Positions 36,797 to 43,815 of a stretch of 64,000 bases of DNA are shown piece by piece. The notes under the pieces are model-generated. The model searched no databases and had not been told where the DNA came from. It was given only the letters and a program-made list of their open reading frames with translations. How positions within the stretch are numbered: position 1 is the stretch's first letter; every line of letters begins with the position of its first letter. This DNA comes from Litchfieldella rifensis. Its GTDB lineage: Bacteria; Pseudomonadota; Gammaproteobacteria; Pseudomonadales; Halomonadaceae. The position numbers and the translations under genes are program-made. The stretch lies in contig NZ_JBHRUG010000050.1 in the NCBI RefSeq assembly GCF_042646605.1, positions 7,632 through 71,631 of the forward strand, in the 5' to 3' direction.

Positions 36797-37204
36797 TCAA
36801 GGCCGGAGTGTCTCTCGCGAGTCGGACAGGGTGATGGAAACCGAGTCGGCAAAGCGCAGGGCATGCGGCTTGTCGATTTCCACCTGCGCCATCAACACCT
36901 GCTCGTAGGACATGATGATATCCAGCACCTCGCGGGTCATGCGTTCGAGCAACAGGAAGCGATTGTCTTCCACATGCGCGATCAGGTGCTTGGTGATGGT
37001 GCGATAGTCAAGCGCTTGATCGATATGGTTGAACTGCAGCGCACGCGCCGCACGATAGCGAATCACGGCATTGATCACCACATCCTGGCGATTCTGGATC
37101 TCCTCTTCCTTGATCCCTATGTAGGTACGCAGACGCAGGTTCTTGATGCGGATGGTGGCCAGGTCATGATCGAGATGCTGATCGTTGAGCGCATGCAACG
37201 GCAT
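36797..37204 (-). CDS. folX: Dihydroneopterin triphosphate 2'-epimerase
   Basis: FolX/FolB-fold protein that epimerises dihydroneopterin triphosphate to the monapterin form. The 135 residues match FolX rather than FolB: ATIRIKNLRLRTYIGIKEEEIQNRQDVVINAVI, DYRTITKHLIAHVEDNRFLLLERM and VEIDKPHALRFADSVSI. Start ATG at 37204 with GAGGAAG upstream. Lies 35 bases downstream of folE on the same strand, making a folE-folX operon consistent with tetrahydromonapterin synthesis. Confidence 0.92.
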   Translation of the reverse strand: MPLHALNDQHLDHDLATIRIKNLRLRTYIGIKEEEIQNRQDVVINAVIRYRAARALQFNHIDQALDYRTITKHLIAHVEDNRFLLLERMTREVLDIIMSYEQVLMAQVEIDKPHALRFADSVSITLSDSRETLRP

Positions 37205-37239
37205 AGAAGGTCTTCCTCTCGAATGGCAATAGCCACCAT

Positions 37240-37797
37240 TCAGCGATTGTAAACCAAGGTCAGGAACTCCTGGCGAGTCGGCTGATTTTCCCGGAAGGCG
37301 CCCAGCATGACCGAACTGGTCATGCTTGAATTCTGCTTTTCCACTCCCCGCATCATCATGCACATGTGCTGGGCTTCGATGACCACGGCCACTCCCCGTG
37401 CCTCGGTGACCTGCAGCACGGCTTCGGCGATCTGACGAGTGAGATTTTCCTGAATTTGCATGCGCCGAGCATACATGTCGACGATACGTGCGAACTTGGA
37501 AAGCCCCAATACCTTGCCGTTAGGCAGATAGGCGATGTGGCACTTGCCGATGAAGGGCAGCAGGTGATGCTCACACATCGAGTACAGCTCGATATTCTTC
37601 ACCAGTACCATCTCGTCGGTTTCGGACTCGAATACCGCCCCATTGATCAGCGTTTCCAGCGACTGGGTATAACCACGGGTCAGAAACTGCATGGCCTTGG
37701 CGGCTCGCTTTGGCGTGTCGCGCAGGCCCTCGCGCTCGGGGTCTTCCCCTAGACCGCTGATGATCTGGCGATAGTGGTTGGCGAGTTCTTCGGTCAT
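37240..37797 (-). CDS. folE: GTP cyclohydrolase I
   Basis: Opens the pterin pathway by converting GTP to dihydroneopterin triphosphate. 185 residues with the zinc ligands in SMCEHHLLPF (Cys, His) and the second Cys in QHMCMMMRGV, plus GLSKFARIVDMYARRMQIQENLT. It is the first gene of an operon with folX and lies behind an AT-rich promoter region with two identical palindromes. Confidence 0.95.
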   Translation of the reverse strand: MTEELANHYRQIISGLGEDPEREGLRDTPKRAAKAMQFLTRGYTQSLETLINGAVFESETDEMVLVKNIELYSMCEHHLLPFIGKCHIAYLPNGKVLGLSKFARIVDMYARRMQIQENLTRQIAEAVLQVTEARGVAVVIEAQHMCMMMRGVEKQNSSMTSSVMLGAFRENQPTRQEFLTLVYNR

Positions 37798-37837
37798 CGT
37801 TCAAACCTATTGTTCGAGATCAGGGCGCTAGCATTAT

Positions 37838-37875
37838 TTGTACAAAATATATACATCATTTCTTTTTTTGTACAA
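37838..37875 (-). promoter_or_regulatory. folE promoter with paired TTGTACAA operators
   Basis: The perfect palindrome TTGTACAA occurs at 37838-37845 and again at 37868-37875, exactly 30 bp (about three helical turns) apart. On the minus strand TTGTAC (37875-37870) can act as -35 and TATATT as -10 with an 18-bp spacer. One palindrome therefore overlaps the -35 and the other lies just past the -10. This layout suits a repressor. The identity of the regulator is not shown by the sequence. Confidence 0.6.
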
Positions 37876-38050
37876 TGAAATCGTAATATCAACCGCCAAT
37901 TCTAGCCCATCCATTGTCACAACGCAGGGCTGAATCAGCGGTCAAGGCGCGACATCCTGCCCCGCTGCCACAGCATTGCCGTCATGTTACAATAAATGCC
38001 CCATTTTGCCCCGCCCCGCGGGATTGGTTCCATAGTCGAGAATCCAGACC

Positions 38051-38617
38051 ATGATGAAACGATGCCTGGCAATACTGGTGGTCGGCCTGACGCTACCCAC
38101 ATTGGCCATGAGCGACACATTACGCTTACCCGCCGATGCCACCATCGAGGTGCATGTGATCGACGAGGTGAACTTGAGCCGCGACACTGCCGAACTCTCC
38201 GACTTGCTGTTACAACCGGTAGCCAGTGAGCACGCCCGCCATCAGCTCCCCGAGCACTGCCTGATCACCGCCGATGCACGGCTAGACGATGAGCGAGTGC
38301 GCATAGCGGCCAAGACCCTGACCTGTATCGACACCCAAGGCACCAGCAGCGAGATCTTCAGCGGCACGCTCTCCGCATCGGCCATAGAGAACGATGGCAG
38401 TTTTGCCATCGATGCCTGCCTCCAAGCGGCCGATGACAGCTGTGAACACGCCAGGCTAAGCCCCGAACATATCTTCCAGTTGCGCCTGGGGAGTGCACTG
38501 GAGCTGGAAGCCCAGGACAATCCCGCCGCCCGTATCAACGAGCAACGCCGGCAGGCCGATGGCGAGGGGATCGCCAACCCGATCCCCAGCAACCGCCCTG
38601 ACCCGGACGAGGACTGA
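38051..38617 (+). CDS. Predicted secreted protein of unknown function
   Basis: A 188-residue protein with a clear signal peptide (MMKRCLAILVVGLTLPTLAMS, cleavage near residue 21). The mature part is predicted beta-rich with four cysteines (in PEHCLIT, TLTCIDT, IDACLQA, DDSCEHA) that could form disulfides, and the C-terminus is polar and acidic. I do not recognise a family. It lies upstream of the lasso-peptide genes on the same strand, separated by about 80 bases; nothing in it suggests a role in that pathway. Confidence 0.75.
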   Translation: MMKRCLAILVVGLTLPTLAMSDTLRLPADATIEVHVIDEVNLSRDTAELSDLLLQPVASEHARHQLPEHCLITADARLDDERVRIAAKTLTCIDTQGTSSEIFSGTLSASAIENDGSFAIDACLQAADDSCEHARLSPEHIFQLRLGSALELEAQDNPAARINEQRRQADGEGIANPIPSNRPDPDED

Positions 38618-38716
38618 TCGCCAGGCACTGTTGGTAACCATGCCCGAGCCCGTTCTCCACGACCTCGATCACATGTTGGGCAATACATATGCGGACCTGT
38701 GACTATACTGGAGGCC

Positions 38717-39187
38717 ATGAGAACACTCAGAAAATTCCACCGCCTCCCCCGTGCTCGGAAAATCATCCTCATGGAAGCCGCTTTCCTGCTGCCATGGGCA
38801 TGGATCCTGGTGAGGACCCTTCCGTTTCGGTTCTGGTCACGAGGACTGGGCAAGCCAACACCGGGAGAAGCCGATCCCGCGGTCGCCGCCGTTGATAAAC
38901 GAGCGCGGGATATCTGCTGGGCCATTGTGGCCATCAACCAAGCAGCCGGCGATCGATTCACCTGTCTGATGCTGGCCATGACGGCTCAGTGGATGCTGAA
39001 CAGGCGCCATATCTCCAGCAGCCTGGTACTGGGTACGCGCACCGAGCAAGGCGCTGACAATCGGCTCACCATGCAGGCACATGCCTGGCTAAGGGTGGGC
39101 GCGCGAATCGTACTGGGCCACCATGGCGGCCAATACACGGCGATTTCGAGCTTTGTTCGAACCTACCGCCGTCATGCTGATGGCTGA
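38717..39187 (+). CDS. Lasso-peptide leader peptidase (B2, transglutaminase-like)
   Basis: Cysteine protease expected to remove the leader from the lasso precursors. From the ATG at 38717 it has 156 residues. The papain/transglutaminase-like core is visible: Cys83 in RFTCLMLAMTAQWMLNRRHI, then SSLVLGTRTE and His122 in MQAHAWLRVG, the paired motifs of lasso B2 proteins. The third acidic residue is not obvious to me. The N-terminal 40 residues are hydrophobic and basic. Start uncertain: a GTG at 38699 is in frame and the GGAGG motif sits unusually close to the ATG. It is separate from the B1 domain gene rather than fused, and ends six bases before the cyclase gene. Confidence 0.87.
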   Translation: MRTLRKFHRLPRARKIILMEAAFLLPWAWILVRTLPFRFWSRGLGKPTPGEADPAVAAVDKRARDICWAIVAINQAAGDRFTCLMLAMTAQWMLNRRHISSSLVLGTRTEQGADNRLTMQAHAWLRVGARIVLGHHGGQYTAISSFVRTYRRHADG

Positions 39188-39193
39188 GACACG

Positions 39194-41083
39194 ATGAGCG
39201 CCATTCTCGGACGTCTCCACTTTTCCCACGGACCGGTCGATCCACTGGGGTTCCAGAAGGCGATGGCTGCCCTGGACAGCTATGGACGAGAAGGCTCCAG
39301 TACCTGGATCGAAGGTCCCGTCGCGCTGGGCTATCAGCATCTCGAAATCAGCCCCGAGTCGACTCACGAGGTACAACCCTTGGCGCACGACGGGATAGTC
39401 GTTGTCGCCGACGCCATCATCGATAACCGCCATCAGCTGTGCGATCAGTTATCCTTCGACAAAGGTGGGCGTGCCGCCATCCCCGACAGTCAGATCATAC
39501 TGCACGCCTACCGCCGCTGGGGGCGAGAATGCGTCTCCCGCCTGGTGGGCGACTTCGCGTTCGCCATCTGGGACGCACGCCATCAGGTGCTGTTTTGCGC
39601 CAGGGATCATATCGGTTCGCGGCCGCTGTTTTTTTACCATGATAACGATCGGTTCCTGTTCTCGACCGATATCCGGGGCTTGCTGGCCTTCGGCGACATC
39701 AGTTTTGCCATCGATGAGTACCGCGTGGCCTCGTTTCTGATCTGGCCCCTTGATACCAATGAGAACAGCTTCTTCCAGCACATCCAGCATGTACGGCCGG
39801 GGCACTACCTCCTTGTGGACCGTGACCATCTGGCACAGCAGGCCCACTGGCACCCGCGGGATATGCCGAGCATCCGCTATCGACGCCACGAGGAGTACAG
39901 CGAGCATTTCAGGGAACTGCTGGAAACGGCAGTGACCGATCGGCTCAGGACCCGTTTTCCGGTTGGCTCCCATATCAGCGGCGGACTCGATTCCACCGGC
40001 GTGACGATTCTCGCCAACCGCCTTCTCCGCGCTGAGGGTCGAGAGCTGGACATGGGTTATACCTGGGCGCCTCCGGTATCGGAGCGTTACCCACTAGCCA
40101 ACAGTCCTTGCGACGAGCGCCGAATCATCGGGGATATCTGCACGCAGGAAAATATGGCATGCCATTATGGAGCCGCCACCGGCCGCGATTTCCATGAGTT
40201 TCTGGCTCGGGATATCGCCGTGGATGGCACCGCCGACCTGTTCGAGGAACTTCCGGTCATGGCACATGCCGGCCAGCGCGGCACCCGGGTGCTCCTTTCC
40301 GGTTGGGGCGGCGACGAATCCGCCACCTTCAGCACCAGGGGCTACCCCGCCTACCTGCTCAAGCATGGGCAGTGGTTGACCCTGTTCGGTGTGGCACGCA
40401 CCAGTGCCGGCGGCCTGCGCCACGTTAGGCGCATGGCCAGATTCTTGTGGCAATCGACCCTGTTGCCACTGATGCCCGATGCGGTTTATGACCGATTCAC
40501 GCCCTTCCTGCGGACCGACCGGCTCGAGCTGTTCATCAAGCCGGATTTCATCGATCGCTTTCCCCAGGTCTGGAGTCAACGCGGGCTCGCATGGCGAGAG
40601 TATGCCGATCCAATGAAAATACAGGCCACGCTGCTGCAGAACGGGCACCTGGCCAGCCGCATGACGACATGGGCCAGTTGGTCCGCACCACAGGGCCTTG
40701 TCTATCGCTACCCGCTAACGGATATCCGCCTGCTGCGCTTCACCCTGGGCCTTCCCCCCGACCTGCTCTGGCGCAAGGGAGTCACGCGCTGCCTCTATCG
40801 AGATGCGCTCAGGGACATGCTGCCCCGCAATCTTGGTAAACAGGATATCAGCAACGAAAAGAAACGCATGGACTTGCGGATAGAGTGTTGGCGACTGCTG
40901 GCGGACGAGGCGACAAAAGGTCAATTCCAGCAGTGCTGCGACTGGTTGGACACCCAATCCCTGCGCGCCCGCCTCGTGGATGTACCGGAACGCGTTTCTT
41001 CGCATAACCTGTTGAAATTTATCCCACTTCCCTCGTCCTTGCAGATATGGCACCTATGGCGGCGGTACGGCGTATCCGGCTGA
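39194..41083 (+). CDS. Lasso-peptide macrolactam synthetase (asparagine-synthetase-like, C protein)
   Basis: ATP-dependent cyclase expected to adenylate the ring-forming Glu and close the macrolactam. 629 residues: a glutaminase-like N-terminal half and a synthetase half with the PP-motif SGGLDST (about residues 262-268) and a second signature SGWGGDES. The glutaminase nucleophile Cys2 is replaced by Ser (MSAILG), as expected when ammonia is not needed. Sequences such as LVGDFAFAIWD and HVRPGHYLL are typical of this branch. It directly follows the B2 peptidase gene and precedes the first precursor gene. Confidence 0.93.
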   Translation: MSAILGRLHFSHGPVDPLGFQKAMAALDSYGREGSSTWIEGPVALGYQHLEISPESTHEVQPLAHDGIVVVADAIIDNRHQLCDQLSFDKGGRAAIPDSQIILHAYRRWGRECVSRLVGDFAFAIWDARHQVLFCARDHIGSRPLFFYHDNDRFLFSTDIRGLLAFGDISFAIDEYRVASFLIWPLDTNENSFFQHIQHVRPGHYLLVDRDHLAQQAHWHPRDMPSIRYRRHEEYSEHFRELLETAVTDRLRTRFPVGSHISGGLDSTGVTILANRLLRAEGRELDMGYTWAPPVSERYPLANSPCDERRIIGDICTQENMACHYGAATGRDFHEFLARDIAVDGTADLFEELPVMAHAGQRGTRVLLSGWGGDESATFSTRGYPAYLLKHGQWLTLFGVARTSAGGLRHVRRMARFLWQSTLLPLMPDAVYDRFTPFLRTDRLELFIKPDFIDRFPQVWSQRGLAWREYADPMKIQATLLQNGHLASRMTTWASWSAPQGLVYRYPLTDIRLLRFTLGLPPDLLWRKGVTRCLYRDALRDMLPRNLGKQDISNEKKRMDLRIECWRLLADEATKGQFQQCCDWLDTQSLRARLVDVPERVSSHNLLKFIPLPSSLQIWHLWRRYGVSG

Positions 41084-41125
41084 AGCGCCTATGTCGAGCA
41101 ACCCCGATGGCCTACCAGAAAGCAC

Positions 41126-41172
41126 TTGACATCGACACCAGTGTGGCCAACTCTTAACAAACTATTACATTC
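41126..41172 (+). promoter_or_regulatory. Promoter-like block upstream of lasso precursor A1
   Basis: Begins with a perfect -35 hexamer TTGACA (41126-41131) 102 bases before the A1 start, followed by a segment ending CTTAACAAAC and TTACATT. The same segment, with the same spacing and only scattered differences, occurs before A2 at 41931. A -10 element is not clear (AACTCT at 17-bp spacing is weak), so a dedicated activator or another start site is possible. Confidence 0.6.
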
Positions 41173-41227
41173 CGGGGATGTGAAAGTGTGATCGACTCCC
41201 CTGCCCGGCTCCACGAGGGAGAACCCC

Positions 41228-41404
41228 ATGAAAAACGGCAAAAATTCATCCAGCCAAGATAGCAAGAACAAAAGTGCCTGGGTGACACCCGAACTGCTCC
41301 TGATGAGCCTCGAGCAGACACTTTCAGGGCGGCGAAACAACCCATCAGAAAGTATGTCTTCGAGTAATGCGTCGTCCCACGTTCCAGGTACTCTAGACTC
41401 ATAA
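41228..41404 (+). CDS. Lasso-peptide precursor A1
   Basis: A 58-residue precursor, too short for routine gene calling. The leader carries the recognition motif WVTPEL (W replacing the usual Tyr of YxxPxL) and ends EQTL, giving the conserved Thr two residues before the cut. The predicted core is residues 33-58 and opens SGRRNNPSE, placing Ser1 and Glu9 as macrolactam partners. The 17-residue tail is Ser-rich and ends HVPGTLDS. GAGGGAG precedes the ATG. Strong similarity to A2 in leader, ring and C-terminus supports both. Cleavage after Leu32 is inferred, not shown. Confidence 0.87.
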   Translation: MKNGKNSSSQDSKNKSAWVTPELLLMSLEQTLSGRRNNPSESMSSSNASSHVPGTLDS

Positions 41405-41581
41405 TTACTGACGACACAGTCTTAAAACGTTGGACTACTATTTGTTGAGTGTCCCTTGACCCGAATGAAAAGACTCATTTTCAAGAAAAGTCTCCATTTC
41501 GACATTTTACCGGGCGCAGCATTAGTATTTTAATAAAAATATCTAAGCTTTCTATTAGGAATTTTAAAATAGGGAATTTTC

Positions 41582-41854
41582 ATGGATCTAGCTAACAAAA
41601 TAAGCCGCGTGAAAGGTCCGCTGGCCTCGCAAGTGAACGACGACCTGGTCATTTTCAGCGCTCGGAATGGCATGTACTACGGCCTCCCGAGGGTGGGAAA
41701 TCGTATCTGGTCGCTTATCGAGCATGAAACTACCGTTTCCGCCATCTGCGAAAAGCTATTGGAGGAATACGAGGTCGATCGCGACACCTGCACACGAGAA
41801 GTCGTTGCGTTTCTTGATCAGCTCAAGCATGAGGGATTGATCAGGGTTCAGTAA
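41582..41854 (+). CDS. Lasso-peptide precursor-recognition protein (B1, PqqD-like RRE)
   Basis: A 90-residue PqqD-family protein, a RiPP recognition element that binds the leader and delivers it to the B2 peptidase. The pattern SQVNDDLVIFSARNGMYYGLPRVGNRIWSLIEHETTVSAICEKLLEEYEVD followed by a C-terminal helix ending LKHEGLIRVQ is characteristic. AGGGA lies seven bases before the ATG. It sits between the two precursor genes, separated from its B2 partner by the cyclase and A1. The flanking DNA is AT-rich compared with the chromosome around it. Confidence 0.92.
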   Translation: MDLANKISRVKGPLASQVNDDLVIFSARNGMYYGLPRVGNRIWSLIEHETTVSAICEKLLEEYEVDRDTCTREVVAFLDQLKHEGLIRVQ

Positions 41855-41930
41855 GTCATTTCTAGCAGTGGAAAAAGACATGCTGTTTAGTAATCATTAT
41901 GACTTTTTAGAAGCGCCCTTCCTAAATTTC

Positions 41931-41976
41931 TTGACAGCGACGGTACAGCGACCAATTCTTAACAAACCCTTACATT
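41931..41976 (+). promoter_or_regulatory. Promoter-like block upstream of lasso precursor A2
   Basis: Second copy of the block at 41126: TTGACA at 41931-41936, then GCGAC..., CTTAACAAAC and TTACATT, 103 bases before the A2 start. Conservation of the block while the leader-proximal untranslated sequence has diverged suggests it is under selection and that each precursor has its own promoter. Confidence 0.6.
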
Positions 41977-42033
41977 GCATGGCAGGTGGGGGTATCACTC
42001 GTTCCGCAACCAATCCAAGCGGGAGGCTCCATA

Positions 42034-42198
42034 ATGAACAGCACACAACCATCCAGTAAGAAAAAAAGCACTTGGGTTACACCCGAGCTGTCCCGGATGA
42101 GCATTGAGCAGACCCTTTCAGGGCTACTGCCTAATCCATCTGAGACGATGGCAAATTTTCACTCTTCCGAGAATGTCCCAGGTGGTCTCGAGTCATAA
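42034..42198 (+). CDS. Lasso-peptide precursor A2
   Basis: A 54-residue precursor paralogous to A1. The leader has WVTPEL and MSIEQTL; the predicted core (residues 29-54, also 26 residues) opens SGLLPNPSE, again Ser1 to Glu9 at a nine-residue ring. The tail begins TMANFHSSE and ends NVPGGLES. Ring residues 3-5 differ from A1 (LLP versus RRN), and the tail has bulky F14 and H15 that could plug the ring, while A1 has only H19. GGGAGG lies seven bases before the ATG at 42034; a longer frame starting at 41986 is unlikely. A terminator follows. Confidence 0.88.
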   Translation: MNSTQPSSKKKSTWVTPELSRMSIEQTLSGLLPNPSETMANFHSSENVPGGLES

Positions 42199-42234
42199 GT
42201 AACGGTGTGACAACCTTAGGGCGATTGTGATGGG

Positions 42235-42279
42235 AGAAGTCCCTTTTCACTTATCCAAATGAAAAGGGCTTCTTTTTTT
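42235..42279 (+). terminator. Rho-independent terminator after lasso precursor A2
   Basis: Stem AGAAG-T-CCCTTTTCA pairs with TGAAAAGGG-C-TTCT around a ten-base loop, then a run of seven T. It closes the lasso transcript before the convergent nucleotidyltransferase gene. A decayed copy with AATGAAAAG is found after A1 near 41464. Confidence 0.88.
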
Positions 42280-42297
42280 GCAGAGAATGACATTCTC

Positions 42298-43572
42298 TTA
42301 CTGCGCTTCGCGGGAACCGAGTCGCTTGATCAGCCCGCGGAACGGTCGAGTCAGCAGGTACAGCCACTGATAGCTGGGCCGCAGAGGCCAGCTCTGGTAG
42401 TCGGCATAGCTCGGTTGCAACAGGCTCACCCAGCCCCTTATCCGCCACCACAGTCGATGGGCCAGGTTGGTCTGCCAGGCGAAGGCGAAATCCGGCGTAG
42501 GATTCTCACTGCGCAGAGACACTTCCGCCTCGCGCCCCCCCTGCAGATTGATCAGGCAGGCTTCGACCAAGGCCCTGCCGTTATCGCTGATCGTCTCGTT
42601 GCGCCATGGTTCCAGCATCGCGCAGGCCTGATACAGCTCGAGAGAGGCTTCGAGGGTGGCGGTCAGATTGCGCTGCTCGGCACAGGCGCGCACCGCTGCC
42701 AGATCGAAATCCGGATGACGCTGGATCGCATCGAGATCGGCCAGCCAGTGCAGGTGAGACCAGCGGTGTCGGGTATGATGCAAACAGGCGTAGACGAAAA
42801 GCTCGGCGGTGGGCATGACCGACATCTCGATGTCATCAACCCACAGGGCTTCAGCGTTGCCCACAAGGTTGGCAGTGTCATAGATCGTGCCGGCCTTGTC
42901 GATCTGCTTGTGGATCTCGAGCGGAATCCCTTGAGGAGACTGCAAGGTGATGACCGGCCGGACCCGCGCGGCGAAAGTCAGGCTGATCCGATCCGGCGCC
43001 AGATTCCGCGGCCAATACGGCGTATAGCCTTGTTTCAGCGCCACTTCGAGCAGTTCGACTATCCGCTCGTGGGGCACCAGCAGGTCGATATCCCGACAAA
43101 AGCGCATGGCCGGCTCATCGTAGTAGCGGGCTGCCAGCGCATGGCCCTTGAAGAACAAGTAAGGAATTCCCAGAGGATCCAGTAACTCCTGTACCAGTTG
43201 CCGTTGAGTATCGGCTAGATAAAGGTTGTATTGGACGATGGCCAGGCATTGGCAACGCATGCCCTCGAGCTGTTCCGGCGGGAGGTTCTTCGGAGCCAGT
43301 TGCTGCAAATGCCGATAGACCAGCGGCATTACAAAGCGCTGCTCAGCCTCTTGTGCAACTCGGGGCCAGTCGTCGATCCGTGAGCACAATGTCAGGGCGT
43401 CCCGTTTCTGCTCCACCGACAATGTCAGTCGTGTCAACAGCAGCACGAGCTGTAGCGCCGGCTCCAGCGCAACAGCGCTTGCTGCCGCTCTTCCGCCCTC
43501 GACCGTGAGCACTGAACCGGGCTGACACCCAAATCGGGAATTCACGTCGGGACCCGGGATGATTGACAACAC
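42298..43572 (-). CDS. Nucleotidyltransferase-family protein, lasso-cluster associated
   Basis: A 424-residue protein of the uncharacterised nucleotidyltransferase group often found with lasso peptides. The signature lies near residues 140-170: GIPYLFFKGHALAARYYDEPAMRFCRDIDLLV, where the Asp pair DID would bind metal. The rest is alpha-helical. In the pseudomycoidin system a related protein is reported to add hexoses to a phosphorylated C-terminal serine; both cores here end in Ser, which makes a tailoring role attractive but unproven. It is transcribed toward the cluster with a terminator between. Start (GTG at 43572) uncertain. Confidence 0.8.
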   Translation of the reverse strand: MLSIIPGPDVNSRFGCQPGSVLTVEGGRAAASAVALEPALQLVLLLTRLTLSVEQKRDALTLCSRIDDWPRVAQEAEQRFVMPLVYRHLQQLAPKNLPPEQLEGMRCQCLAIVQYNLYLADTQRQLVQELLDPLGIPYLFFKGHALAARYYDEPAMRFCRDIDLLVPHERIVELLEVALKQGYTPYWPRNLAPDRISLTFAARVRPVITLQSPQGIPLEIHKQIDKAGTIYDTANLVGNAEALWVDDIEMSVMPTAELFVYACLHHTRHRWSHLHWLADLDAIQRHPDFDLAAVRACAEQRNLTATLEASLELYQACAMLEPWRNETISDNGRALVEACLINLQGGREAEVSLRSENPTPDFAFAWQTNLAHRLWWRIRGWVSLLQPSYADYQSWPLRPSYQWLYLLTRPFRGLIKRLGSREAQ

Positions 43573-43669
43573 TCACCACTCATCGTCTGCATTCCCCATC
43601 TATACCCTGGAAAAGTAAACATAATGTTTATTTTAGTAACTCAGTGTTAATTTCCTTGTAAGGCTAAGA

Positions 43670-43698
43670 TAAAATTTCAGCTCGCCCAAGCTGAATTT
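43670..43698 (-). terminator. Terminator-like hairpin downstream of srkA
   Basis: On the minus strand AAATTCAGCT pairs with AGCTGAAATT across TGGGCG, followed by TTTTATC. It lies about 120 bases past the srkA stop and before the nucleotidyltransferase gene. Confidence 0.5.
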
Positions 43699-43815
43699 CC
43701 TAATGACTGCTCTGTGGAAAGCGTAAGGACAATGAGTGAGTCGCAGGTTAGGTCATGAAGTAGCAAGTGATGAGTGGTGCCATACTTGAGATTCAGCGCG
43801 CCTTTCGTACGAAGC

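Noticed and set aside
41868..42059. Plus-strand frame of 63 codons between B1 and A2
   Set aside because: It covers the A2 promoter block and start in another frame, and lacks precursor features.
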